This document shows, piece by piece, positions 25,342-33,800 of a DNA stretch of 34,676 nucleotides. Source of the stretch: Oscillospiraceae bacterium (GTDB lineage Bacteria > Bacillota > Clostridia > Oscillospirales > Oscillospiraceae); the NCBI GenBank assembly GCA_024697625.1, contig JAILFJ010000106.1:1-34676 (forward strand), given 5' to 3'. Under the pieces are notes generated by a model. That model was not told where the DNA came from. It did no database searches and saw nothing but the letters and a program-made list of their open reading frames with translations. The stretch's first letter is position 1. Each line of letters opens with the position of its first letter. Both the position numbers and the translations under genes were made by a program.

Positions 25342-27581
25342 ATGTGTTTGAGCGCTATGCGCCCTTTATCCAGGACTACATCTACCGTTCCGGCTGGCAG
25401 AGCCTCCGCGCTGTGCAGAACGCAGCCGGAGACGCCATCTTCGGTACGGACCAGAATGTACTGCTGACTGCCTCGACCGCTTCCGGCAAAACCGAAGCCG
25501 CCTTCTTTCCAATCCTGACCGTACTAGACGAGGCCCCGTCCCGGACCGTCGGTGTACTGTATATTGCTCCCCTGAAGGCCCTCATCAACGATCAGTTCGG
25601 ACGTCTGACCGAACTCTGTGAGGAAGAGGGCATCCCCGTAACCCGCTGGCACGGAGACGCCGCACAGTCCGGAAAGCGGAAGCTGCTGAAGAAGCCCTCC
25701 GGTATCCTGCAGATCACACCCGAATCGCTGGAATCGCTGCTGATCAACAAGCACATGGAAATCCCCGCGCTCTTCGGTGACCTGCGGTTTATTGTAATCG
25801 ACGAAATTCATTCCCTTCTGCGGGGTGATCGGGGTTTACAGACCTTTTGCCTGATCGAGCGGCTGTGCAGACTGGCAGGCTGTGATCCCCGCCGGATCGG
25901 ACTCTCCGCCACAATCGGCAATCCGGAACTGGCTGGCAGGTTTCTGGCGGCCGGCAGCGGACGCGGTACGGTCATCCCCAGATTCGACGGCGGCAAAGAG
26001 ATCTGGCGGCTCAGTATGGAGCATTTTTACAATTCCGCGCCCCAGGCGGACGAGGGAAAACCGCTTCCCTCCGGCACTCCTCCTGTCGAGCCCTCTACAG
26101 ATACCGCACCGAAGGCGTCCGACCCGGGCATCGGATATATCTTCGAGCATACGCGCGGTCGAAAATGCCTGATCTTCACCAATTCGCGGGAAGAATGTGA
26201 GGCGGTCTGTCAGCAGCTCCGTCAATACTGCGAAGCAAACCATGAGCGGGACCGTTTTCTGATCCACCACGGCAATCTTTCCGCCTCATACCGTGAGAGC
26301 GCTGAGGAGGAGATGAAGGACGATGATTCTCTCATGTCCGTCTGTGCGACTGCCACCCTGGAGCTGGGCATCGACATCGGCAGGCTGGAGCGCGCCTTTC
26401 AGATTGACGCACCGTTCACCGTTTCCGGTTTTCTACAGCGTCTCGGCCGCACCGGCCGGCGCGGGAACCCTGCGGAGATGTGCTTTGTCATGCGGGAGGA
26501 TCACTGGGAAGCCCGCGCCATGCTGCCGGACAGCATTCCTTGGTTTTTTCTTCAGGGGATCGCGCTGATACAGCTCTACATTGAGGAGCGCTTTGTGGAG
26601 CCTCCCCGCACGGACCGGCTTCCCTACAGCCTTTTATACCACCAGACCATGAGTACGCTCGCCTCTCACGGTGAGATGACTCCCGGAGAGCTCGCTTCCC
26701 GTGTGCTGAGTCTGAGCTGCTTTCATCGGATCACGCAGGAGGATTACAGGATCCTGCTGCGCCATCTTCTGGAGACCGATCACCTGAGCCGCACGGAAAA
26801 CGGCGGCTTGATTGTCGGCCTCACCGGTGAACGGGTCGTCAACAGCTACAGGTTCTATGCCGTCTTTCAGGAGAACGTGGAATACACCGTCCGCACCGGC
26901 TCCGAACAGCTCGGCACCATTGTGAAACCGCCTCCCGTGGGCGACAAAATCGCCATCGCAGGCCGGGTCTGGGCAGTGGATGAAGTGGATCACCAGCGGC
27001 GGGAGGTCTTCTGCACCCTGGTCAAGGGTAATATCCCCGCTTACTTCGGCGATGTAGCCGGAGATATTCACACCCATATCCTCGAGCGCATGCTGCGTGT
27101 ACTGCGCGAAGACCGTTCCTATCCCTATCTGATGCCTCATGCAGTCTGCCGCCTGACGGATGCAAGAAACACGTTCCGTCAGGCCATGATGTCGGACCGG
27201 CCCCTCGTCCATCTGGGCGGCAGGATGTGGGCGCTGTTCCCCTGGCTGGGCAGCTACGCCTTTCTCGCGCTGGAGCGTTTTCTGAAGCTGCGCTGCGGGC
27301 AGCGGCTTGGTCTGAAGGGGCTGCAGTCCTCCCGTCCCTATTATATCCAGTTCACCATTCAGGTCAGCGAGGCGGAGTTTTTCAGGATCGTCTGTGACGA
27401 AGCGGAAAAACAGTTTGATCCGCTGGAACTGGTCTATCCGGCAGAAGTGCCTGTCTTTGAAAAGTACGATGAATACGTACCGGAGGAACTTGTCAGAAAA
27501 GGCTTTGCTTATGGGGTGCTGGATGTGGAGGGGATGCGGCAGCGGATACGCAGCTGGAAAGATCTGTCAGGACCCGCGTAG
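25338..27581 (+). CDS. sngC: Shango component C: DEAD/DEAH-box superfamily 2 helicase
   Basis: This 747-aa protein is an SF2 helicase of the Lhr-like branch, akin to BrxHI. Motifs are in order: motif I TASGKTE with K51, motif II D155-E-I-H158, motif III SATIG, motif V-like ELGIDIG, and motif VI QRLGRTGRRG. The C-terminal 300 residues form an accessory region without a recognised motif. The start overlaps sngB by four bases, with GGAG eight bases upstream. It is the last gene of the + strand defence operon; a convergent secreted-protein gene starts 28 bases beyond its stop, and no strong terminator was seen in that gap. Confidence 0.88.
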   Translation: MNVFERYAPFIQDYIYRSGWQSLRAVQNAAGDAIFGTDQNVLLTASTASGKTEAAFFPILTVLDEAPSRTVGVLYIAPLKALINDQFGRLTELCEEEGIPVTRWHGDAAQSGKRKLLKKPSGILQITPESLESLLINKHMEIPALFGDLRFIVIDEIHSLLRGDRGLQTFCLIERLCRLAGCDPRRIGLSATIGNPELAGRFLAAGSGRGTVIPRFDGGKEIWRLSMEHFYNSAPQADEGKPLPSGTPPVEPSTDTAPKASDPGIGYIFEHTRGRKCLIFTNSREECEAVCQQLRQYCEANHERDRFLIHHGNLSASYRESAEEEMKDDDSLMSVCATATLELGIDIGRLERAFQIDAPFTVSGFLQRLGRTGRRGNPAEMCFVMREDHWEARAMLPDSIPWFFLQGIALIQLYIEERFVEPPRTDRLPYSLLYHQTMSTLASHGEMTPGELASRVLSLSCFHRITQEDYRILLRHLLETDHLSRTENGGLIVGLTGERVVNSYRFYAVFQENVEYTVRTGSEQLGTIVKPPPVGDKIAIAGRVWAVDEVDHQRREVFCTLVKGNIPAYFGDVAGDIHTHILERMLRVLREDRSYPYLMPHAVCRLTDARNTFRQAMMSDRPLVHLGGRMWALFPWLGSYAFLALERFLKLRCGQRLGLKGLQSSRPYYIQFTIQVSEAEFFRIVCDEAEKQFDPLELVYPAEVPVFEKYDEYVPEELVRKGFAYGVLDVEGMRQRIRSWKDLSGPA

Positions 27582-27609
27582 GCCTTTTTCGATCTCTTAG
27601 ATGATCTGA

Positions 27610-28587
27610 TTAAGCGGCGAACGCGTACAGAACCAGATCGCTGACCTCGTCCCTCCCGTGGAAAAGCGTTGTCCCCTCCGGATCACTGAAGAGCTGATAT
27701 CCTTCACGCAGGATGGGAACCACTCTGAAACGCCTGTCGGTGACCACAGAAAAGCTCTCTTCGCGGTCGGTCCCCACATCATAGATCACGGTAACCGTTC
27801 TTGAATTCTCTACCCCCGATGTGCGAAACTCTACCGCCAGTGCGAGCATCTCCCCTGCCTCTTCCGGCTGCTCCGCATCGTATTCAAACGCGACGCGGCT
27901 GATCAGAGACGTCTCTTCACCGAGGACCGTATACTCCTCCTGCCGCAGGATCTCGAGCGTTTCCGCATTCACGGTGTATATGAGCAGGTCCTCCATCCCC
28001 GCATACTCCTCCGGCAGGGCATTGCCATAGGCTTCCTGAGCTGCGGCAAAGTCATCCGCGTGCAGGATGCAGGTCAGAGTGAGCGTTCCGTCTTCGTTTT
28101 CAGTGACATCTGTGAGTTCCGTCTTCCTGACCATCTCTTCATACATGACAGGAAACAGGTCTTCCGGCTTCCAGATCAGATTCTCACGTTCCATGTCACT
28201 CATAACGTACCAGTCGAGCGCAAAAACCGCCTCGCCATTCACGTCTACATATTGCCAGTTGTCCTCGCTGTCAAAGAGGCCTCCGGTACTCAGATCACAG
28301 GCAAAATCTCTGGTAAAAAAGATCGTTGTTTTCTCATCGGAGAACGGGTCTTCTCTCTGGAAGAGCATCGTGTCGTGATTGGCAAAGACTGATTCTGCCG
28401 TGTTTGCAGCAAGCAGATCTTCGACTGTGACCGCCGTCGCCCGGGGCTCACTCTGTTCCCCAACTGCAGCAGCCGGTTCCGTCGCTGAAGACGCATCCGG
28501 CGTATCGGCTGCTTCTGCGCATGCTGCCTGTGCGCCGAGGCACAGGATCATCACTGCGGAAAGCAGACCTGCGATTGCTTTTTTCAT
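27610..28587 (-). CDS. Secreted protein of unknown function
   Basis: This 325-aa protein begins with a signal peptide (Lys-Lys, a hydrophobic core at about residues 5-20, and a likely AQAACA cut near residue 24). An acidic, Ala/Ser/Pro-rich linker follows (about 25-50), then a domain rich in Asp, Glu and alternating beta-type segments. No catalytic motif or known family could be recognised; the pattern recalls LolA-like or other beta-barrel lipoprotein-type domains found in many Clostridia, but this is only a resemblance. The cut site lacks a clear lipobox. It has its own promoter at 28674-28702 and stands alone between the Shango operon and the ECF sigma operon. Confidence 0.75.
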   Translation of the reverse strand: MKKAIAGLLSAVMILCLGAQAACAEAADTPDASSATEPAAAVGEQSEPRATAVTVEDLLAANTAESVFANHDTMLFQREDPFSDEKTTIFFTRDFACDLSTGGLFDSEDNWQYVDVNGEAVFALDWYVMSDMERENLIWKPEDLFPVMYEEMVRKTELTDVTENEDGTLTLTCILHADDFAAAQEAYGNALPEEYAGMEDLLIYTVNAETLEILRQEEYTVLGEETSLISRVAFEYDAEQPEEAGEMLALAVEFRTSGVENSRTVTVIYDVGTDREESFSVVTDRRFRVVPILREGYQLFSDPEGTTLFHGRDEVSDLVLYAFAA

Positions 28588-28673
28588 ATTCCTTCTTTCC
28601 TTTCTTCATTCATTTCAGCCGGGCCCGATCCTCCGTCTTGCTCGGACTGCAGGAGATTTCCTTTCAGTTTTTT

Positions 28674-28702
28674 ATTGTATCCTTCCGAATTCTGAGGGTC
28701 AA
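28674..28702 (-). promoter_or_regulatory. Promoter of the secreted-protein gene
   Basis: On the minus strand TTGACC (28702-28697), exactly 17 bases, then TACAAT (28679-28674) match sigma-A closely. The start would be near 28667, about 80 bases before the ATG at 28587. Confidence 0.7.
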
Positions 28703-28757
28703 TTGTCTAAGTTAAACAAAATGCTGTGGTCATGTCCGCTCTACGTAGTAAATTGAC

Positions 28758-28821
28758 ACAAGCACGCGTTGTACTCCGCATGCGCCGAAAAGGCGGGCGG
28801 CTGCTTACATCGCGTGCTTGT
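28758..28821. repeat. 64-base two-tier inverted repeat in the non-coding stretch
   Basis: ACAAGCACGCG (28758-28768) and CGCGTGCTTGT (28811-28821) pair perfectly over 11 bases and enclose a second, shorter GC stem around GAAAA (about 28782-28797). TATTATTT follows on the + strand and GTCAATTT on the minus strand. It may be a bidirectional terminator, the core of a small RNA, or the relic of a mobile element. The stretch 28588-29120 holds this, the promoter above, a small hairpin and a gene remnant; no intact gene is seen there. Confidence 0.6.
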
Positions 28822-28835
28822 ATTATTTCATTCGG

Positions 28836-28858
28836 CCCGCTTTGTCTTTTCTTGCGGG
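28836..28858 (+). terminator. Small hairpin with T-run
   Basis: CCCGC (28836-28840) and GCGGG (28854-28858) form a 5-base stem with a 13-base T-rich loop and are followed by TTTTA on the + strand. No + strand gene precedes it directly, so its use is unexplained. Confidence 0.35.
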
Positions 28859-28913
28859 TTTTACCTGAGATATGAGGTGCTTTTCAGATCACTGGCTGCC
28901 GCAGATACCGGTT

Positions 28914-29063
28914 TTAGCAGTCGGCTGTGTCGATAATCTCGCCTGCCATCCGGATGAGCGTTTCAAAGGAATCCTCATCCGCCTCCATGTCCATCAGCAT
29001 GTAGCTTACATTGCCCAGCGTGAAATCCGCAGATACAATTTTTTTTAATAATCTGCAGCAGGA
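28914..29063 (-). pseudogene. Remnant of a gene 3' end (possible DUF4367/anti-sigma-like C-terminus)
   Basis: On the minus strand a reading frame without a start gives a 49-codon tail ending in TAA. Its last 40 or so residues look like real protein, including VSYMLMD, then DSFETLIRMAGEI. This pattern (a short beta hairpin followed by an acidic helix) resembles the end of DUF4367-like membrane proteins that often partner ECF sigma factors. An in-frame stop lies just upstream and an A8 run interrupts the region. It follows the anti-sigma gene in the same direction and may be what remains of a neighbour or paralogue. Confidence 0.4.
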
Positions 29064-29120
29064 TCACAGGAAATCAAAGCTGAGTCTGCGTTCATGCCGG
29101 CTCTACGGAGATGGAAGGCT

Positions 29121-30074
29121 TTATCCCGCAGCAAGATCGGCAAGAATGAAGTTAACCTTGTTCTCATAGCTGTCCACATGAAGATTGGTTTCAGTAACCT
29201 CAATGTTCTGTCCGATCTGCTCCAGAACAGGAAAATCATAGTAGATACCGTTTCCGCTGATTTGCAGGAGATAATACTTTTCCGGATGAAAGAGGAAAAG
29301 GTGATTGTCGATGGCGCCGCTTGCCTGCAGCATCTGCACTTCGACCATCTGATATTCCCCAAGTGTACCTTCCCGTACAGATCTGACTTCTGCGCCATCC
29401 GGAGAAAACGCGCCGAGGATCACTTCCTGCCCGTGAAGCCTGTAGCCCCCATACAGCTCAATCCGGATAATATCCATATTGTCCCCGGCGACATTCCGCT
29501 TTGTGTCCCTGTACTCATAGCCGGTAAACCAGGTCTTTGCAGTCTCGGCGTCCATTCCCGCTTCCTTCAGAAGTTCGTCCGGCTCCTGCTTCGGGTCGAT
29601 TTCCACCTCATCCGGTCTTCTCTGCTTCATCTCCCAGGGCAGGCCAAATCGCTGCGCAACATAGAGCATGCTGTGTAAGCTTGTTTTTTCCCAGTTTTCC
29701 GCTGCTCCCGGGAGATCACTTGCCCGCATTACAGGAAAACAGCCATCCGGGGGAACGTCAGAACGAAAGGCCATTTTTGTTCTGTCGAAGTTAACGTGAA
29801 GCATCTCCGGCGGCGCACTCGGATCCGCGTTATACAGGACATGATACGCTGTTGTTCCTTCTTCCGGGATTCTTGTATACATGGTAGCACGATAGATAGC
29901 ATACGCCACTGCGCCTAACCCGAGGATCAGCGCTGCTGCAAGTGCAAAGGTGATGATGCGCTTCGTGTTGACGTGTTTTACTTGTTTTTCATCAAAAAAA
30001 CGATTTTCGGCCATGATAACATCCTCCTCATGAATGCCATTCATAGCGCGCAGCAGTGTCAGCGAGTTTAACAT
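29121..30074 (-). CDS. Putative membrane anti-sigma factor for the adjacent ECF sigma
   Basis: This 317-aa protein has a short N-terminal segment (LTLLRAMNGIHEEDVIMAE) of the kind that binds ECF sigma factors in Clostridia, one membrane segment at about residues 40-60, and an extracellular C-terminal domain of some 250 residues of unknown fold with repeated short beta segments. It overlaps the sigma gene by seven bases, so the pair is translationally coupled. Two starts are possible: 30074 (GAGG seven bases upstream, keeps the full N-terminal motif) and 30014 (AGGAGG eight bases upstream). The first is preferred because the motif would be cut by the second. The extracellular domain would sense a signal at the cell surface (inference). 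Confidence 0.75.
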   Translation of the reverse strand: MLNSLTLLRAMNGIHEEDVIMAENRFFDEKQVKHVNTKRIITFALAAALILGLGAVAYAIYRATMYTRIPEEGTTAYHVLYNADPSAPPEMLHVNFDRTKMAFRSDVPPDGCFPVMRASDLPGAAENWEKTSLHSMLYVAQRFGLPWEMKQRRPDEVEIDPKQEPDELLKEAGMDAETAKTWFTGYEYRDTKRNVAGDNMDIIRIELYGGYRLHGQEVILGAFSPDGAEVRSVREGTLGEYQMVEVQMLQASGAIDNHLFLFHPEKYYLLQISGNGIYYDFPVLEQIGQNIEVTETNLHVDSYENKVNFILADLAAG

Positions 30075-30625
30075 AGTCCTTCCTCCCGTAAATACGCACG
30101 CAGTTTTCTGCGGGTGCGAAACAGACTGCTTTTGACCTTGCCCTTGCTGAACTGCAGCCTTTTCGCTATTTCATCAACGGGTACAACATGCCAGTATCGC
30201 AGAATGAAGATCACTTTCTCCGGTCGAGGCAATTCTGAAACAAAGCTTCCTATTGCCGCTTCCAGTTCTTTCTCTTCCAGAACGTGCTCCGGACTTGTCC
30301 CACCGGTAATGCATTCCTCCAGTTCATCCAGAACGAGGACCGCTTCTCCTCCGCCGCGCTTAAGTCTGTTTCTTGCCTTAACACAATCAATGGCAAAGTT
30401 TCTGGTGATACGGCCAAGGAATGTCGATAAGACTGCAGGGCGCTGATCAGGCATCAGATTCCAGGCTCGGAACCATGTGTCGTTGACACATTCTTCCGCA
30501 TCCTCATCTGTGCCGCAGATGTTATAGGCAATGGTATGGCAGTATCTTCCATATTTCTGATTTGTTTCCGATATGGCCAGGTCGGAACGCTGCCAGTACA
30601 GATCAACTATCTTTTCGTCTTCCAT
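30068..30625 (-). CDS. ECF-type RNA polymerase sigma factor
   Basis: This 185-aa sigma-70 family protein has region 2 (about residues 15-85, with 'DAEECVNDTWFRAWN' for core binding and -10 recognition) and region 4 (about 120-178, a helix-turn-helix with 'VDEIAKRLQFSKGKVKSSLFRTRRKL'-like spacing) joined by a short linker. Regions 1 and 3 are missing, as in ECF factors. GGAGG lies just before the ATG at 30625. The stop overlaps the start of the membrane protein that probably holds it inactive. A TGAAACC/CGTATA element upstream suggests that it drives its own operon. Confidence 0.92.
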   Translation of the reverse strand: MEDEKIVDLYWQRSDLAISETNQKYGRYCHTIAYNICGTDEDAEECVNDTWFRAWNLMPDQRPAVLSTFLGRITRNFAIDCVKARNRLKRGGGEAVLVLDELEECITGGTSPEHVLEEKELEAAIGSFVSELPRPEKVIFILRYWHVVPVDEIAKRLQFSKGKVKSSLFRTRRKLRAYLREEGLC

Positions 30626-30661
30626 ACTGAACCTCCTTCGTTTAAAGAGCTCTCACCCTTA

Positions 30662-30689
30662 TATACGACAAAAAAGAATAAAGGTTTCA
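30662..30689 (-). promoter_or_regulatory. Probable autoregulated ECF promoter
   Basis: On the minus strand TGAAACC (30689-30683), a 15-base T-rich spacer and CGTATA (30667-30662) fit the common ECF layout (AAC-type -35, CGT-type -10). It lies about 37 bases before the sigma ATG. No sigma-A promoter of equal quality was seen here. Confidence 0.65.
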
Positions 30690-30821
30690 AACGGTTTAAG
30701 AACAACATTACTTATTTATCATATTCCCGGTTCGTTTCACTTTCCATGAACATGAAGAGATAAACGGTCGGCTTCCATGTGAGATGCTCCCTCTTTGGAA
30801 GATCGTTTTTCCATGACCCCA

Positions 30822-30853
30822 GAAAAGAGCCGCCCCGCAGGACGGCTCTTTTC
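30822..30853 (-). terminator. Terminator of the blaI-M56 operon
   Basis: An 11-base perfect stem (30822-30832 with 30843-30853) and a 10-base loop lie 16 bases past the stop of the M56 gene, with CTTTTC at the stem end on the minus strand. The rest of the 30690-30868 gap shows no gene. Confidence 0.75.
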
Positions 30854-30868
30854 ATATAATGGCGGCTG

Positions 30869-33800
30869 TTATGGCTGGGGTGTGACCAGTACATACGGGT
30901 CACGTCCGGGCCAGAACGGTGTCACAACCGAGATTGCCGTGATCATCAGATTGTCTTCTGTGACCTCATTCCCAACACAGGAGAAGGCAATCAGATGATC
31001 CAGGCAGGTATCCCCGAAGATGCAGGAACCAAACACGCTCAGATCAGCATCAGCAACATGATGATGGAACCCGAAGGTCTCTTCAAAGAACGGACTTGTG
31101 AAGTAGCCGTCCCGTACCATACTCAGATACTCTTCGCGATCGTGTATCTGAAAGCTGTAATCGATCGTGAAGAACTGGATGGGAAAGGCAATTCTGTCCG
31201 CCAGTGCCTCCCATTCGTCCTTGATGACCGCCTGCTGTACCATAGCGGCAAAGGCTGCCTGCGGTGTGCCCGCTCCATATTGAACACTCGGCTCATTGGC
31301 AAAGGGATTGTTCAGGTCCTCTACCGCCCCATGATACTCGTGCTCTTCATCGGAACCCCTGTCCTCATACATAGGGGCAGTCAGAGTCCCGTCCGCATTG
31401 ACATCGTACATCCCGTTGAGGCCGGAGATAGGCTCCCCGTTCCATGTCTTGTCACCGCACTCGGTGAAACGAAGAGCCGGTGACGGCACATCATGGATAT
31501 CGCAGTCTGTAAAGACGATGCCGTCTGTCTGGAAGAACTGGCCGGCGCCCTGGCTGCACTCATAGATCTCGGTGTTCAGGATCTTCATCGTGGTGCACTG
31601 GCTGGCCTGAATACCGAGGATGCCGCAGCCGTACAGGCCCATATTATAGATCATGAAGTTGCTGCAGCCCTGAAAGTTCAGCACACCGCCTGAGCAGGCC
31701 CCCGGCTCTTTCGTATGTCCTGCTGTGAAATCCATCAGCTGGATTCTGTCACAGTTGCGGAAATTCAGGACATTCGCATAGCGCGGAACGGCAGCGACGG
31801 TTGTGGCGCTCCGGTCGGCATTGGGAGTCCCGATACTCAGTCCGCTGACATTCTGGATCACCAGCTCAGGTCCGTCATGACTTTCCTGCCAGTAGTAATA
31901 TTCTCCGCCGACGGCTCCGTAGTTTGATGCCGTGGAGAGATCAAAGCTCTCGCCTTCCAGGATAATACTGCGGTCAGGGCCGATCGCAGCGAGGAATTCA
32001 TCCACTGTGGTGACACGGATGCTGCTGCCCGGAGGGACTTCCGACGCGGCACTGACCGGCGCAGGTGTTACGGCGGTGTCAGGATCGATGTCACGCAGCG
32101 TCATCTCGTTGAGCTCGGCAGACTCCAGAGGCTCGCCGCTGATATTGATCGGGTCCAGACGATGGTCATTCACCCAGAAGCGGAAGTCGTTGGTCTCAAA
32201 GCGGCAGCCATCTACCACTGCGGCGTACTGCTCGAAGAGGAACATGCTGGACACGATACGGTTATCGTGTACGTCGTTTGAGAGAAACAGCGTGTTCTTC
32301 GAGTAGTTTGAACACAGCAGATACTGTGCGGCATTGTCGTGGATGCGGCAGCCGTGGACGGTAAAGCCGTCAGAATAATCGGCCACAAACAGCATCATTG
32401 CTTCTCCCTGTCCCGGACGGATGCCGTGGCTGTCTATCTCGCAGTCTTCCACACGCACATTCCTGCACTGGCTCAGAGATACGGCGTTGTAGCTGCACTC
32501 ATAGATCCGGGAAGCCGTGACCGTAAGATTGTTGCAGTCTGCAGCACTCACGCCGATGGTACCGCATCCGTAAAGGCCGCATTCCGTGATGGATGTATCT
32601 GTGCAGGATTCCAGGCGCAGAACGCCACCGGAGCAGAAGCCCGGCTCCGTCGTATGGCCGGCGGTAAGACTCGCGACCGTGAGGTTTCGGCAGCCGACGA
32701 ATTTAACGACGTTTGCATAACGCGGCACTGCGGCAATCGTTGTCTCCTCGATTCCTGCGCCGCGGAGTGTGAGACCCTCGACATTATGAAGCACCAGTTC
32801 GGCGTGGGTCTGTCCTTCTTCTCCAAATACTCCGTTCCAGGAGTAATAGGAGCTGTGGGTATCAGCGCCGTAATTGGACGCCGTACTGAGATCGTATACA
32901 CCTGCGGCAAGCTCTATGACCGTGTCTGGCGCAATGGCTGCCAGCAGTTCATCCACGTTTGTCACGCGAATGGCCTCGCCCTCAGCCTGTGTGTCTGCTG
33001 TCTGGGCGCCTGAGGCTCCTTCCGAAGCAGGCCCGGCTGCCATACCGCAGCCTGCCAGAAGCAGCAGAGCCAGCAGAGCGGTCAGGGAACGCACCCTGCT
33101 CTTCTTATAGTTCATGATCTGAACCAGTCTTTCTTTCAAATTCTCTTTCTCCGTGGCAAACGTGGTAGCGACCACTCCGGCCGGCAGCACCGATGTTGCC
33201 GCCATCGTCAGCAGCGTATTGCCGTAGGACTGTTTTTCTCTGCGCGTCATGGAGCGTAACAGCATTTCATCGCAGCTCAGTTCGCAGGCGCGATTCAGCT
33301 CCTTCCGGATAAACCAGCTGAGGGGGTTGAACCAGTGCGCCGAGAGAATGACAACTGCCATCCATTTGTAGAGGGTATCAAGCCGACGATAATGCATCAG
33401 CTCGTGGCGAAAAATGTTGAGCAGAAACTCTTCATCATAGTCGCGTTCAGGCAGAACAATCTTTGGTGAGAGCACGCCGAACATCAGAGGGGTCCGGATC
33501 GCATCGGAGCAAAACAGCGCAGGCTTTCGGCCGGAGACAGATGCATAGAGTTCAAGAGTGAAGAGATCCGGCCTGTGCAGCTCATGCCGCAGGTGCCCGG
33601 TAAACCGCAGATAGGCAAGCACTGTCCATTCCAAACTAATTACAGCGCCCAGTGCCCAGACAGAGAGCCAAAGCCACGGCGAGCGCCAGTCAGGAGAGAG
33701 CGCAGCCCCGGATGTCAGGGCAGTGCTCTGCGTCTCGTGCAGTTCTGCCCTTTGTTCCGTGCGCTGAAACTCAGATGAGGCGGCAGGTACATTGCCCGGC

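Noticed and set aside
22272..27581. BREX system
   Set aside because: The ATPase and helicase resemble BrxD and BrxHI, but no methylase, PglZ, BrxC or Lon-like gene is present, and the TerB protein fits Shango.
28753..28781. Promoter at TTGACA (28753-28758), + strand
   Set aside because: No -10-like hexamer lies 16-18 bases downstream; the bases there are CCGCAT.
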